A DNA stretch of 64,000 bases. Origin: Melioribacteraceae bacterium. Its GTDB lineage: Bacteria; Bacteroidota; Ignavibacteria; Ignavibacteriales; Melioribacteraceae. Numbering within the stretch: position 1 is the stretch's first letter; the number at the start of each line of letters is the position of its first letter. Below, one piece after another: positions 39,497 through 49,514 of this stretch. The DNA is taken from NCBI GenBank assembly GCA_021647785.1, contig JAKIUC010000012.1, forward strand, positions 1 to 64,000, in the 5' to 3' direction. A program made the position numbers and the translations under genes. The notes below the pieces were generated by a model that was given only the letters and a program-made list of their open reading frames with translations, was not told the DNA's origin and did no database searches.

Positions 39497-40212
39497 TGGC
39501 TCATCAAATAAAAATATTTTGTGACTTTGATGGTACAATAACTACAAAAGATGTTGGGGAACATATGTTCCTTGAATTTGGTGATGGAGATAAAGCATAT
39601 TCAATATTCCAGCGATGGGTAAGAAAAGAGATAGGCTTTACCCAAGAGCGGAGAGAACTTTTTGATTTAATAACGGACTTAACTGCAATTGATTTTGATA
39701 AATTTCTTAAAACAATTGAAATAGGATATGGTTTTAATGAGTTTGTACAATTCTGTAATCAGAATAGTTTAGACCTCACAATTCTTAGTGATGGTATGGA
39801 TTATTATATAAAAAAGATTCTATCAAATAACGGATTTGATAATTTACTCTACCATTCAAATAGTATGGTTTTTACAGAGGATGGTCCTAAGGTTTCATTC
39901 CCCTATTCCGATGAAGAATGTAAAGAATGTGCAAACTGCAAAAGAAACCATATTATTGAAAACAGTAGTGATGACGATATAACTATCTACATTGGTGATG
40001 GGTACTCTGACACTTGTCCTATCCAGTATGTCGATTATATTTTTGCAAAAAAAACTTTATTGAAATTTTGTGAGAAAGAGAGAATATCATACTACCCTTT
40101 TAAGAATTTTAAGGATGTAGTAAATCGTATTAAACCATTGCTTGAAAAGAAACGAATAAAGAAACGTCATCAAGCTGTGTTAAAAAGAAAATCAGTTTAT
40201 GCTCAAGGATAA
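39496..40212 (+). CDS. HAD-superfamily phosphatase, MtnX/SerB-like
   Basis: A 238-residue HAD subclass IB phosphatase. The nucleophile motif is DFDGT at 10-14, and motif IV is IGDGYSDTCPI, with ILSDGMDYYI supplying motif II. The cap region contains EECKECANCK, a three-cysteine patch typical of MtnX-like members and possibly metal-binding. MtnX acts in methionine salvage, but family members also include phosphoserine phosphatases, and the neighbours (smc, lpxB) do not settle the substrate. Start and smc stop overlap by one base. Confidence 0.82.
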   Translation: MAHQIKIFCDFDGTITTKDVGEHMFLEFGDGDKAYSIFQRWVRKEIGFTQERRELFDLITDLTAIDFDKFLKTIEIGYGFNEFVQFCNQNSLDLTILSDGMDYYIKKILSNNGFDNLLYHSNSMVFTEDGPKVSFPYSDEECKECANCKRNHIIENSSDDDITIYIGDGYSDTCPIQYVDYIFAKKTLLKFCEKERISYYPFKNFKDVVNRIKPLLEKKRIKKRHQAVLKRKSVYAQG

Positions 40213-40221
40213 TTTCAAATA

Positions 40222-41364
40222 ATGCTTAAAGATTTTAATAACAAAATATTAATTATTGCTGGTGAAGTTTCGGGAGAAATGCACGGAGCTGCACTTGTAG
40301 CCGAGCTAAAAAACTCTAATAGTGATTTAGAATTTTTTGGTGTTGGTGGTAATAATATGATTGATGCTGGAGTGGAGATTCTGCAGCACATTAAAAATAT
40401 GGCTTTCCTCGGATTTGTTGAAGTTGTTAAACATCTTCCATTTATCTTAAAAGTAGAAAGAGCAATAATTAACTTTGTAAAATTAAATAATATTAAATTA
40501 GCTATTCTTATTGACTATCCAGGATTCAATTTAAGAATTGCCAAAAAATTAAAAAGGTTGGGTGTTAAAGTTGTCTATTATATTTCACCTCAAATATGGG
40601 CGTGGCATCAAAGTAGAATAAAGAAAATTAAAAAACGTGTGGATAAGATGCTTGTTGTTTTCCCATTTGAAAAAAGATTTTATAATGATGGCGGTCTATC
40701 TGTTGATTATGTTGGGCATCCCCTTGTTGAAAGAATTGAGAAATTTAATTTCAAATTGAAAAATGAATTTTTAAATGAACTTGGAATTGAGAAAGAGATA
40801 CTTTTAATTCTTCCTGGCAGCAGAAAAGATGAGATTGAAAAACATTTACCAGAGTTAATAAAAAGTGCCGATATTATTAGCAGCAATAACAACTTGCAAA
40901 TTGTTGTTGCGTGTGCAGATAATTTGGATGAGGATTATCTTCATCAATTTATCTCTACTGATAACACTAAAGTTGTGAAAGGAAATACTTATAACTTATT
41001 AAAGCATTCTAAGTTCGGAGTTATAAAATCTGGCACCTCCACTCTTGAAGCTGCTATTATTGGATTGCCATTTGTTGTTATTTATTCAACAAGTAAACTC
41101 ACATATCTGCTTGCTAAAAGGTTAGTTAAAATTGACCACATTGCGATGCCTAATATTATAGCTGGCAAAACTGTTGTTCGCGAATTTATACAGAGTGAAG
41201 TCAATGCGGAGTTAATTTCAGAATATGTGCAGTTGTTACTTAACAACGAAGCTGACTTAAATAATTTGAAGTTAGAGTTAGGTAAAATTAAAACTCAACT
41301 TGGCGGTACTGGTGCATCAAAAAATGCTACTGCAATAATTATTAGAATTTTAGATGAAGATTAA
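40222..41364 (+). CDS. lpxB: Lipid-A-disaccharide synthase
   Basis: LpxB joins UDP-diacylglucosamine and lipid X into the lipid A disaccharide at the inner membrane's cytoplasmic face. The 380-residue GT-B enzyme has GEVSGEMHGAAL near the start, YYISPQIWAWHQSRIKKIKK, LPGSRKDEI, and the KSGTSTLEAAI donor-site motif. It is followed by an acyltransferase and lpxK, all overlapping, forming a lipid A sub-operon. Its presence shows a Gram-negative outer membrane. Confidence 0.97.
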   Translation: MLKDFNNKILIIAGEVSGEMHGAALVAELKNSNSDLEFFGVGGNNMIDAGVEILQHIKNMAFLGFVEVVKHLPFILKVERAIINFVKLNNIKLAILIDYPGFNLRIAKKLKRLGVKVVYYISPQIWAWHQSRIKKIKKRVDKMLVVFPFEKRFYNDGGLSVDYVGHPLVERIEKFNFKLKNEFLNELGIEKEILLILPGSRKDEIEKHLPELIKSADIISSNNNLQIVVACADNLDEDYLHQFISTDNTKVVKGNTYNLLKHSKFGVIKSGTSTLEAAIIGLPFVVIYSTSKLTYLLAKRLVKIDHIAMPNIIAGKTVVREFIQSEVNAELISEYVQLLLNNEADLNNLKLELGKIKTQLGGTGASKNATAIIIRILDED

Positions 41365-42013
41365 AGAGATAAAACAAAATTTACTGCGAAATCTCGGAAA
41401 CATTTTTCTTCATAGTGTTATAAATGTTCTTTGTAAATCTGTTAAAGTTAATAGAATCAATTATTCTGTAATTGAAAGTCTTCTTACTGAAAAACAAAAT
41501 TTTGTTTTAGCTTTTTGGCATGGTACAATGCTTATTCCGTGGTACTTACATCGAGGTCAAAATTTCTCTGCATTGATAAGCCAGAGTAAAGATGGTGCCT
41601 TGCTTGCCAATAGCCTTGTAAAATGGGGATATAAAGTGACGAGAGGCTCCAGCCACAAAGGTGGAAAGGAAGCTCTTGAAACTTTGCTGGAAAATAGTAA
41701 ACGAAATTTTTCTATTGCAATAACTCCAGATGGACCAACGGGACCGCCAAGAGTTATGAAGGCTGGTGCAGTAGTTACAGCACAGCGTTCCTCAATTCCG
41801 TTGGTATTATGCGGTGTTGCTTGCAGTAAAAAATATGTTTTTAATAGTTGGGATAAATTTGAGGTTCCAAAATTTTTCTCAGAGGTTGTATTGAAATATT
41901 CTGAACCAATTTTTGTTGATGAAAATCTTAGTAGAGATGAGACTTCAAAAATTATTAAACAATGTGATGTTGAATTAAACAAGTTACAGGATGATGCGGA
42001 AAAAGTATTTTAA
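41354..42013 (+). CDS. DUF374 lysophospholipid/lipid A acyltransferase-like protein
   Basis: A 219-residue member of the DUF374 branch of the LPLAT superfamily. The HxxxxD-like motif appears as FWHGTMLIPW (His56), and the family's TPDGPTGPP stands at 124-132. It lies between lpxB and lpxK with overlaps at both ends (11 and 23 bp), so it is probably the secondary acyltransferase acting on lipid A in a lineage without canonical LpxL. The acyl donor and position cannot be told from sequence. Confidence 0.88.
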   Translation: MKIKEIKQNLLRNLGNIFLHSVINVLCKSVKVNRINYSVIESLLTEKQNFVLAFWHGTMLIPWYLHRGQNFSALISQSKDGALLANSLVKWGYKVTRGSSHKGGKEALETLLENSKRNFSIAITPDGPTGPPRVMKAGAVVTAQRSSIPLVLCGVACSKKYVFNSWDKFEVPKFFSEVVLKYSEPIFVDENLSRDETSKIIKQCDVELNKLQDDAEKVF

Positions 42014-43052
42014 ATATTTATTGATAATTCTATCGCCAGTTGCAGTACTCTATTCTGTGATTGTTAATTTGCGGAACTCCCTTTTTGATAAAGGATTTTT
42101 TACACAAAAAAGAGTTGATGCTAAAATAATTTCTGTAGGTAATATTGTTGTTGGTGGCTCTGGCAAAACCCCTACAGTAGTTTACATCACTAAACTATTG
42201 AAGAGGCACAATATAAATGTTGGAATTCTTAGTAGAGGTTATGGAAGAAGTTCTAAAGGATATAAACTAATCTCCGATGGAAATAAACTATTGCTTCCGG
42301 TTGAAGAGAGTGGTGATGAAATTGTTCTTGCAGCGGAGGAATGTAAAGTGCCAGCAGCAGTATCTGAAAAGCGTGCAGTTGGTGCCGAGAGACTAATTAG
42401 CAGCCAAGATGTTGATGCCATAGTTCTTGATGATGCTTTCCAACATAGATGGATTGCACGAGATTTAGATATCTTGATTTTTGATCAAAGATTTTTGATG
42501 AAAAAAAATAGTATTGAACAGCAGCCATTGCCACTTGGAAGAATGAGAGAATCTTTTTCGGCAATAGAACGTGCAGATATTATTTTGATAAATAGAAAGT
42601 TTACTGAAAAAAGAGAATTGCCCAAAAGTTATAAAAAGTTAATGAGAGATAAAAAGGTGTTTTACGGATACTATAAATCATCTGGTTTAATTGATGTAAA
42701 GAATGAACAGCTTTATAGCCTTGAAGAATTTAAGGGACAAAAAAGTTTAGTGGTTTGCGGAATTGCTCGCCCCTTCTCGTTTCTGAAGGTTTTAGAGGAT
42801 AATGAAATTGACATAAGCAATAAAATGGTATTTAAGGATCACAAAGAATATGACGAAAAAGAAATTCATCTAATCAGGAAAAAATTCTATGATACAAATT
42901 CTTACTCCGTAGTTACAACGCAGAAAGATTTTGTTAAACTAAAAGTTTTTGCGAAAGAATTAGATGATATAGATATATATTATTTAAAAATAGATTTACA
43001 TATTGAAAATGAAAATGATTTTGATCAAAATATTTTAAGTATAATTAATTAA
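41991..43052 (+). CDS. lpxK: Tetraacyldisaccharide 4'-kinase
   Basis: LpxK phosphorylates the 4' position of the lipid A disaccharide using ATP. It has an N-terminal membrane segment (about 6-25), then the P-loop VVGGSGKTP (GSGKT at 56-60), GILSRGYGR, and the LDDAFQHRWIARDLDI block that defines the family. It is 353 residues long. Two adjacent ATGs are possible; I keep the first. It overlaps the acyltransferase gene by 23 bp and closes the lipid A set. Confidence 0.96.
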   Translation: MMRKKYFKYLLIILSPVAVLYSVIVNLRNSLFDKGFFTQKRVDAKIISVGNIVVGGSGKTPTVVYITKLLKRHNINVGILSRGYGRSSKGYKLISDGNKLLLPVEESGDEIVLAAEECKVPAAVSEKRAVGAERLISSQDVDAIVLDDAFQHRWIARDLDILIFDQRFLMKKNSIEQQPLPLGRMRESFSAIERADIILINRKFTEKRELPKSYKKLMRDKKVFYGYYKSSGLIDVKNEQLYSLEEFKGQKSLVVCGIARPFSFLKVLEDNEIDISNKMVFKDHKEYDEKEIHLIRKKFYDTNSYSVVTTQKDFVKLKVFAKELDDIDIYYLKIDLHIENENDFDQNILSIIN

Positions 43053-43077
43053 AAAACTAAATAACTAAAACTCATTT

Positions 43078-43082
43078 GGAGG
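43078..43082 (+). promoter_or_regulatory. Strong ribosome binding site for ppdK
   Basis: GGAGG, nine bases before the ppdK ATG, is a near-perfect anti-SD match. It stands out because several other genes here have weak or no Shine-Dalgarno sequences, and it suggests high translation of this central-metabolic enzyme. Confidence 0.7.
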
Positions 43083-43091
43083 AAAAAACAA

Positions 43092-45812
43092 ATGGCGAAT
43101 GCAAAACATGTGTACTTCTTTGGAGGTAACAAAACAGAGGGTAAAGTGGATATGAAGAATTTGATTGGTGGTAAAGGTGCCAATCTGGCTGAGATGTGCT
43201 TAATTGGCGTTCCAGTACCAGCAGGCTTCACAATTACAACAGAAGTTTGTACTATCTACAACAAAGAAGGGAAAGAGAAAGCAATTGAACTTATAAAACC
43301 TGAAGTTGAAGAAGCTGTAAAAAACTTAGAAGAAATTATGAATGCTAAATTTGATGACCCTGATAATCCTCTTCTAGTTTCAGTACGTTCAGGTGCAAGA
43401 GTTTCTATGCCTGGTATGATGGATACTGTATTAAATCTTGGATTAAATAATACATCTGTTGAAGGTATTGCAAAAAAATCTGGCAATGATAGATTTGCTT
43501 GGGATTCATACCGCCGTTTTGTTCAAATGTATGGCGATGTAGTTCTTGGAATGAAACCGGAAAGCAAAGAAGATATTGACCCCTTTGAAGCTATACTTGA
43601 AGAAATGAAAGAAGCAAAAGGTGTAGAAGTTGATAATGATTTAACTACTGATGATTTAAAAGAGTTAGTTACTAAATTCAAAGATGCTGTAAAAAAGAAG
43701 ACTGGACATGACTTTCCAGAAAGTCCGTGGGATCAACTATGGGGTGCAGTTATGGCAGTGTTTGATAGTTGGATGACTGACCGTGCAATCTACTATCGTA
43801 AAATGAATAAATTTCCTGCTGAATGGGGAACAGCTGTAAACGTACAAGCAATGGTTTACGGAAATATGGGTTCTAATTCTGGTACTGGTGTTGCATTTAC
43901 ACGTGATGCAGGAACTGGCGAAAACATATTTAACGGTGAGTATTTAATTGATGCTCAAGGTGAGGATGTTGTTGCGGGTGTGCGTACTCCACGTCAAATT
44001 ACTTTGGAAGGTGCGAAACGCTGGGCTGAATTAGCTGGAGTTTCAGAAGAGGAAAGAGTAAGAGACTTCCCTTCTTTAGAAGAAGTTATGCCAAAAGTTT
44101 ACAACGAGCTTAATGAAATTCAAGAGAAACTTGAGAATCATTACAAAGATATGCAGGATATTGAATTTACAATACAAGATGGAAAGCTTTGGATGTTACA
44201 AACCCGTAGTGGAAAACGAACTGGTGCAGCAATGGTTCGCATAGCAATTGAAATGCTTGAAGCTGGTGAGATTGATGAGAAGGAAACACTAATGAGAGTT
44301 GAACCAAACAAACTTGATGAACTACTCCACCCAGTCTTTGATAAGAGTGCTATGAGTTCTGCAAAAGTATTAACCAAAGGTTTACCTGCTTCTCCCGGTG
44401 CTGCTACTGGGCAATTAGTTTTCTTTGCCGATGAAGCAGCGAAATACGATAATTCAATTTTAACTCGTATAGAAACCTCCCCTGAAGATTTGGAAGGGAT
44501 GAACATTGCAAACGGCATACTTACTGCACGTGGCGGAATGACTTCGCACGCTGCTGTTGTTGCACGCGGTATGGGTAAATGCTGTGTTTCCGGTGCTGGC
44601 GAGTTAAAGATTAATTACAAAGCAAGAACATTAACAATTAATGGTGAAGTTTTTAACGAAGGTGATTGGGTCTCTCTTAATGGTTCCACTGGTGAATTAT
44701 TTCAAGATAAAATTGCTACCATTAAACCAGAATTAAGCGGCAACTTTGGCAAGCTAATGGATCTTACATCAAAACATACTGATATGTACGTTCGCACAAA
44801 TGCCGATACTCCAAACGATAGTAAAGTTGCACGTGGCTTTGGTGCTAAAGGTATTGGGCTTTGCAGAACGGAACACATGTTCTTTGAAGGTGAAAAAATT
44901 GTTGCAATGCGTGAAATGATTCTTGCAGAAGATTTAGCAGGACGCCAAGCTGCATTAGATAGATTACTCCCAATTCAAAGAGAAGACTTTGAAGGCATCT
45001 TTGCTGCAATGCAAGACCTTCCTGTAACTGTTCGTTTACTCGATCCTCCTTTACACGAGTTTGTTCCTCACGATGAAAAAGGTCAGCAAGAAATGGCTGA
45101 TGTAATGGGGGTTTCTGTACAAGTAATTAAAGAGAAAGTTGAAGACTTATCTGAGTTTAACCCAATGCTGGGGCACAGAGGCTGCCGCCTTGGAAACACA
45201 TATCCTGAAATTACTGTAATGCAAACACGTGCAATAATTGAAGCAGCATTAAACCTTAAAGCCAAAGGCATTACTGCTAAACCAGAAATAATGATTCCAC
45301 TAACTGGTACTTATGAAGAGATGAAAATGCAAGAAACAATTGTTCGCGATACTATTGCAGAAATCTTTGATGAAAGAGATGATAAGATTGATTTCTTAGT
45401 TGGAACAATGATTGAAATTCCTCGTGCTGCCCTAATAGCAGAAAAGATTGCTGAAAGTGCAGAGTTCTTCTCATTTGGTACTAACGATTTAACTCAAATG
45501 GCATTTGGCTATTCTCGTGATGATGCAGGGAAGTTCCTACCTATTTATATTGAGAAAGGAATTTTAAAACACGATCCGTTTGAAGTTCTTGACCAGGAAG
45601 GAGTTGGTCAGTTAATTGAAATGGCTTGCAAGAAAGGGAAAGAGACTCGTCCGGATATTAAACTTGGTATTTGCGGTGAACATGGTGGTGAACCATCATC
45701 AATAGAGTTCTGCCACAGAGCCGGATTAGAGTATGTAAGTTGCTCGCCGTACCGTGTGCCAATAGCACGCTTAGCTGCAGCACAAGCATCAATAAAAAAC
45801 CCAAGACAATAG
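43092..45812 (+). CDS. ppdK: Pyruvate, phosphate dikinase
   Basis: PpdK interconverts pyruvate + ATP + phosphate and PEP + AMP + PPi. The 906 residues show the ATP-grasp N-terminal domain (GGKGANLAEM near the start), the swivelling phosphohistidine domain with GGMTSHAAVVARGMGK (His486 catalytic), and the PEP-binding TIM barrel ending CGEHGGEPSSIEF and SCSPYRVPIARLAAAQ. It is a single gene with its own strong ribosome site and a terminator. It is PPi-linked, which matters for the candidate PPi-PEPCK at 25412. Confidence 0.97.
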   Translation: MANAKHVYFFGGNKTEGKVDMKNLIGGKGANLAEMCLIGVPVPAGFTITTEVCTIYNKEGKEKAIELIKPEVEEAVKNLEEIMNAKFDDPDNPLLVSVRSGARVSMPGMMDTVLNLGLNNTSVEGIAKKSGNDRFAWDSYRRFVQMYGDVVLGMKPESKEDIDPFEAILEEMKEAKGVEVDNDLTTDDLKELVTKFKDAVKKKTGHDFPESPWDQLWGAVMAVFDSWMTDRAIYYRKMNKFPAEWGTAVNVQAMVYGNMGSNSGTGVAFTRDAGTGENIFNGEYLIDAQGEDVVAGVRTPRQITLEGAKRWAELAGVSEEERVRDFPSLEEVMPKVYNELNEIQEKLENHYKDMQDIEFTIQDGKLWMLQTRSGKRTGAAMVRIAIEMLEAGEIDEKETLMRVEPNKLDELLHPVFDKSAMSSAKVLTKGLPASPGAATGQLVFFADEAAKYDNSILTRIETSPEDLEGMNIANGILTARGGMTSHAAVVARGMGKCCVSGAGELKINYKARTLTINGEVFNEGDWVSLNGSTGELFQDKIATIKPELSGNFGKLMDLTSKHTDMYVRTNADTPNDSKVARGFGAKGIGLCRTEHMFFEGEKIVAMREMILAEDLAGRQAALDRLLPIQREDFEGIFAAMQDLPVTVRLLDPPLHEFVPHDEKGQQEMADVMGVSVQVIKEKVEDLSEFNPMLGHRGCRLGNTYPEITVMQTRAIIEAALNLKAKGITAKPEIMIPLTGTYEEMKMQETIVRDTIAEIFDERDDKIDFLVGTMIEIPRAALIAEKIAESAEFFSFGTNDLTQMAFGYSRDDAGKFLPIYIEKGILKHDPFEVLDQEGVGQLIEMACKKGKETRPDIKLGICGEHGGEPSSIEFCHRAGLEYVSCSPYRVPIARLAAAQASIKNPRQ

Positions 45813-45818
45813 ATAGTT

Positions 45819-45855
45819 TTGCGGCTGTTTAATTTCAGCCGCAATTATTTTTAAT
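45819..45855 (+). terminator. Rho-independent terminator after ppdK
   Basis: Nine-base arms TTGCGGCTG/CAGCCGCAA (45819-45827 and 45836-45844) with an 8-nt loop are followed by a T-rich tract. It starts six bases after the ppdK stop and should separate ppdK from queA. Confidence 0.88.
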
Positions 45856-45883
45856 TTAAGATTTACATATTTAAGAGGTATAA

Positions 45884-46921
45884 ATGAAACTCTCTGAATT
45901 TAAATATAATCTTCCAAGTACATATATTGCAAAGCATCCAACAAAACCAAGAGATGCAGCAAAATTGATGGTTCTTAATAGAGCCGAGAAATCAATTGAA
46001 ACAAAAAAATTCTCTGATGTTGTTGATTATATGTCAAGAGGCGATGTACTTGTTGTGAACGAAACAAAAGTTATGCAGGCAAGATTATTTGGAAAGAAAG
46101 AACGAACAAATGCAATTATTGAAGTCTTCGTACTTCGAGAACTAAACAGAAAAGAAAATATTTGGGATGTAATTGTTGACCCAGCACGGAAAGTAAGAAT
46201 TGGAAATAGAATCTATTTCAATAATAAACTATGGTGCGAAGTTATAGACAATACAACATCGCGAGGTAGAACTGTCCGCTTTAATGAAGATGGCGGTGAT
46301 ATCTTCAAAGCAATTGAAAAAATTGGTTTAACTCCCCTTCCACCTTATATTAAGCGCGATTCGGTTAAGGAGGATAGAGATGATTACCAAACAGTTTTTG
46401 CTAAAGAAGATGGCTCTGTTGCAGCACCTACAGCAGCATTGCACTTTACTCCGGAGCTTGTAAAAAAAATAAAAAAGAAAGGAGTAAAAGTTGCAACTGT
46501 TACACTTCATATTGGTCTTGGAACATTTAGACCAGTTGAGGTTGAGGACTTAACTAAGCACAGAATGGATTCGGAATATTTTGAAGTACCTGAGAAATCT
46601 TCTGATATAATTAATGCTGCGAAAAAAGCAAAGAAAAAGATTTTCGTTGTTGGTACTAGTGCAACACGTGCTTTAGAAACAAGCGTTACAGCCGATGGAC
46701 TAGTAAAACCAGATTTTGGCTGGACTGATAAATTTATTTTTCCGCAATATGATTTTAAAATTGTTGATAAATTAATTACTAATTTTCATCAGCCAGAATC
46801 GACATTGTTAATGCTAACAGCAGCATTTGCCGATTACGATTTAATGATGAAAGGTTATAAGAAAGCACTTAAAGAGAAATATCGCTTTTTGAGTTATGGC
46901 GATGCAATGCTGATTGTGTAA
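45884..46921 (+). CDS. queA: S-adenosylmethionine:tRNA ribosyltransferase-isomerase
   Basis: QueA transfers and isomerises the ribosyl part of SAM onto preQ1-tRNA to give epoxyqueuosine. It has 345 residues with a conserved start (LSEFKYNLPSTYIAKHP), PPYIKRD, and the catalytic-core blocks VAAPTAALHFT, TLHIGLGTFRPV and NFHQPESTLLML. It works after tgt (23992), which lies in a separate locus here. ispD follows after 17 bp. Confidence 0.97.
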   Translation: MKLSEFKYNLPSTYIAKHPTKPRDAAKLMVLNRAEKSIETKKFSDVVDYMSRGDVLVVNETKVMQARLFGKKERTNAIIEVFVLRELNRKENIWDVIVDPARKVRIGNRIYFNNKLWCEVIDNTTSRGRTVRFNEDGGDIFKAIEKIGLTPLPPYIKRDSVKEDRDDYQTVFAKEDGSVAAPTAALHFTPELVKKIKKKGVKVATVTLHIGLGTFRPVEVEDLTKHRMDSEYFEVPEKSSDIINAAKKAKKKIFVVGTSATRALETSVTADGLVKPDFGWTDKFIFPQYDFKIVDKLITNFHQPESTLLMLTAAFADYDLMMKGYKKALKEKYRFLSYGDAMLIV

Positions 46922-46938
46922 TAACTATAGATAAACAG

Positions 46939-47625
46939 ATGAAAACCTATGCAATAATACCCTCTGGGGGAGTTGGGAAAAGACTCGTAAGTTCTTTACC
47001 AAAACAGTATGTAAGAATTAATGGTAAAGAACTTATTGCATATACTTTAGAAACTTTTCAAAAAAGTGAACTTGTTGATGAAATTATTATTTCAGCCCAA
47101 CCCGAATTTTTCTCGCTTATTGAAAATATAAAATCCACTTACAATATTTCAAAATTATCTAAAATTATTGCGGGTGGTAAAGAACGGCAAGATTCTGTAT
47201 TTAATGCTTTAAAAAATATTGATGCAAATGATAATGATATAATTGCAGTGCATGATGCTGCTCGTCCCTTACTCCCAATTGAAATTTTAGAAACTGCTTT
47301 ACAAACTGCAAAAATTTTCGACAATGTAATTGTAGCTACTAAAGCTACTGATACTTTGGTTTCTGGCGGAAATTTTGTAAACGCTTATCTCGATAGAAGT
47401 TCAACTTTTCATGTTCAGACTCCACAAATATCGAAGTTCAATATTTTATTTAGTGCTATGGAATCAGCGTATAATAATAATTTTATTGGAACAGATGAAT
47501 CTATTTTGCTCCACAAAACTTCAAACAAGATTAAAATTGTTGAAGGGTCATCTCTAAATTTTAAGGTAACAACACAATCAGACCTTGACCTTTTCAAAAT
47601 TATTTGTGATATTAAAATAGTTTGA
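46939..47625 (+). CDS. ispD: 2-C-methyl-D-erythritol 4-phosphate cytidylyltransferase
   Basis: IspD makes CDP-methylerythritol from MEP and CTP in the non-mevalonate isoprenoid pathway. The nucleotide-binding IIPSGGVGKRLVSSLPKQYV is at 6-25, followed by GGKERQDSVFNAL and AVHDAARPLLP. Ser replaces the more usual second Ala of the AAGxGxR start. It is 228 residues, the usual length. It sits between queA and plsY with short gaps. Confidence 0.95.
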   Translation: MKTYAIIPSGGVGKRLVSSLPKQYVRINGKELIAYTLETFQKSELVDEIIISAQPEFFSLIENIKSTYNISKLSKIIAGGKERQDSVFNALKNIDANDNDIIAVHDAARPLLPIEILETALQTAKIFDNVIVATKATDTLVSGGNFVNAYLDRSSTFHVQTPQISKFNILFSAMESAYNNNFIGTDESILLHKTSNKIKIVEGSSLNFKVTTQSDLDLFKIICDIKIV

Positions 47626-47675
47626 TTCAATAATTAATCGACATATGGTACTTTAAATAAATTTTCAAGGATAAC

Positions 47676-48344
47676 ATGTTAAACTTATTAGTTATAATAC
47701 TTTTATCATACTTAGTTGGTGCAATTCCTATAAGTATAATAATGAGCAAATTAGTTAAAGGAATTGATATTCGTAAACATGGCAGCGGAAATGCTGGCGG
47801 CTCTAATGTTTTTAGAATACTCGGTTGGAAATATGGAATTACTGTAATTTTACTTGATGCTACAAAAGGTATGATTGCTGTTCTCTTAATCTCACATCTC
47901 TATTTTGGAAATTTCCCATTTGCAAATGCAACCCCTTTTGATGATTTTACATTAGTTCAAATTATTGCTGGAGTCTCGGCAGTACTTGGGCATATTTGGA
48001 CTATCTTTGCTGGCTTTAAAGGTGGAAAAGGAATTGCAACTGGCTTAGGGTTTTTAGTATCAATTGTAACTGTTGATATGTTATTAGGTTTAGTGGTTTT
48101 TGCTGTTGTTGTTTTAATATCAAAATACATTTCGCTTGGCTCACTTGCTGCTGCAGCATCAGTTCCAATATTTATGATTATACGAGAAAATGTTTTTGGT
48201 GTTGATATATCTGGTTACGGTACTATTCTTCCATTAACAATTTTTCTTGCAGTACTTGTAATGTACACTCACAAAGCTAATATTGGAAGACTAATTAACG
48301 GAAGCGAAAGCAAAATTTCTCTTTCAAAAACAAAGACAAAATAA
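47676..48344 (+). CDS. plsY: Acyl-phosphate:glycerol-3-phosphate acyltransferase
   Basis: PlsY is a small integral membrane enzyme that acylates glycerol-3-phosphate from acyl-phosphate, the first step of phospholipid synthesis. The 222-residue chain has about six membrane helices and the three conserved loops: GSGNAGGSNVFR, GFKGGKGIATGLG and the C-terminal YTHKANIGRL. gpsA, which makes its substrate glycerol-3-phosphate, begins 2 bp after it. Confidence 0.96.
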   Translation: MLNLLVIILLSYLVGAIPISIIMSKLVKGIDIRKHGSGNAGGSNVFRILGWKYGITVILLDATKGMIAVLLISHLYFGNFPFANATPFDDFTLVQIIAGVSAVLGHIWTIFAGFKGGKGIATGLGFLVSIVTVDMLLGLVVFAVVVLISKYISLGSLAAAASVPIFMIIRENVFGVDISGYGTILPLTIFLAVLVMYTHKANIGRLINGSESKISLSKTKTK

Positions 48345-48345
48345 T

Positions 48346-49347
48346 ATGAATGTTTCAATTTTAGGTGCAGGAAGTTGGGGAACGGCGTTAGCAATTATAC
48401 TTGCTAACAACGGGCATCAAGTTACAATGTGGGAATACAATAAACATTATGTTAAAAACCTAAAGAAACATTATGAAAACAAAGTCTTTCTACCTGGTGT
48501 AAAACTTCCTCGCGAAATTGAGTTTACTCATTCCTTAAAAGATGTTGTAAATGAGCAGCATATGATTGTTATAGCAATACCAACCCAATTTATACGAAGC
48601 GTTCTTAAACAAATGAAAAAGTTCTCTTTCAAAAACACAACCTTTGTTAGTGTCTCTAAAGGGATTGAGAAAGATACTTTACTCACTGTAGATCATATTA
48701 TAGCTGAAGTATTAGAAATTTCTGAAGATGCAATTGGTGTACTTTCTGGACCCAGCCATGCAGAAGAAGTTAGTAGAAAAATTCCTACTGCTGTTGTTGC
48801 TGCTTCCACAAATATTGGAACTGCTATTGAAATTCAGACTGCATTTGCTAATTCATATTTTCGTGTCTATTCATCAACAGATATTATTGGTGTAGAACTT
48901 GGCGGTGCTTTGAAAAATGTTATTGCACTTGGAGCAGGTATTATTGATGGGGCAAAATTTGGCGATAATACTAAAGCAGCAATAATGACACGAGGTATTG
49001 CTGAAATATCAAGACTTGGTGTTCAGCTTGGGGCAAAGCCGGAAACTTTTGCGGGCTTATCCGGAATGGGTGATTTAATTGTAACCTGTATGAGTAAACA
49101 TAGTAGAAATAGACATGTTGGTGAACAAATTGGACTTGGGAATAAACTTCCGGAAATACTTAAGAATATGACTATGGTTGCAGAGGGTGTTGAAACATGT
49201 AAATCTGTTCATCAACTTGCTGCAAAACACCATATTGATGTTCCTATTGCAAATGCAGTTTATAGCATATTGTTTAATGAAAAAGACCCAATGAAAGTTA
49301 CTTACGATTTAATGACGCGCGGTATGAAAACCGAATTGGAACACTAA
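48346..49347 (+). CDS. gpsA: Glycerol-3-phosphate dehydrogenase [NAD(P)+]
   Basis: GpsA reduces dihydroxyacetone phosphate to glycerol-3-phosphate, supplying plsY immediately upstream. The 333-residue enzyme starts with the dinucleotide motif GAGSWGTALA (7-16). It contains SKGIEKDT, GPSHAEEV, the catalytic-lysine region GGALKNVIALGAGI, and GLSGMGDLIVTCMS. It is the last gene of the queA-ispD-plsY-gpsA run. Confidence 0.97.
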   Translation: MNVSILGAGSWGTALAIILANNGHQVTMWEYNKHYVKNLKKHYENKVFLPGVKLPREIEFTHSLKDVVNEQHMIVIAIPTQFIRSVLKQMKKFSFKNTTFVSVSKGIEKDTLLTVDHIIAEVLEISEDAIGVLSGPSHAEEVSRKIPTAVVAASTNIGTAIEIQTAFANSYFRVYSSTDIIGVELGGALKNVIALGAGIIDGAKFGDNTKAAIMTRGIAEISRLGVQLGAKPETFAGLSGMGDLIVTCMSKHSRNRHVGEQIGLGNKLPEILKNMTMVAEGVETCKSVHQLAAKHHIDVPIANAVYSILFNEKDPMKVTYDLMTRGMKTELEH

Positions 49348-49514
49348 CTAACCACTTCCCTTCTTATTTTCTCTTAATTTATTTAAATTCTTAAATCTTT
49401 TTAATAATTATTTAAATGATTTTTAGTAGCTCAATTGCAAGGCTTTTAAAATCCTATCTTAGTTTTTATAATGATAAAAGAGAAATATAAACAATTGTTC
49501 TTATCACTCTAATA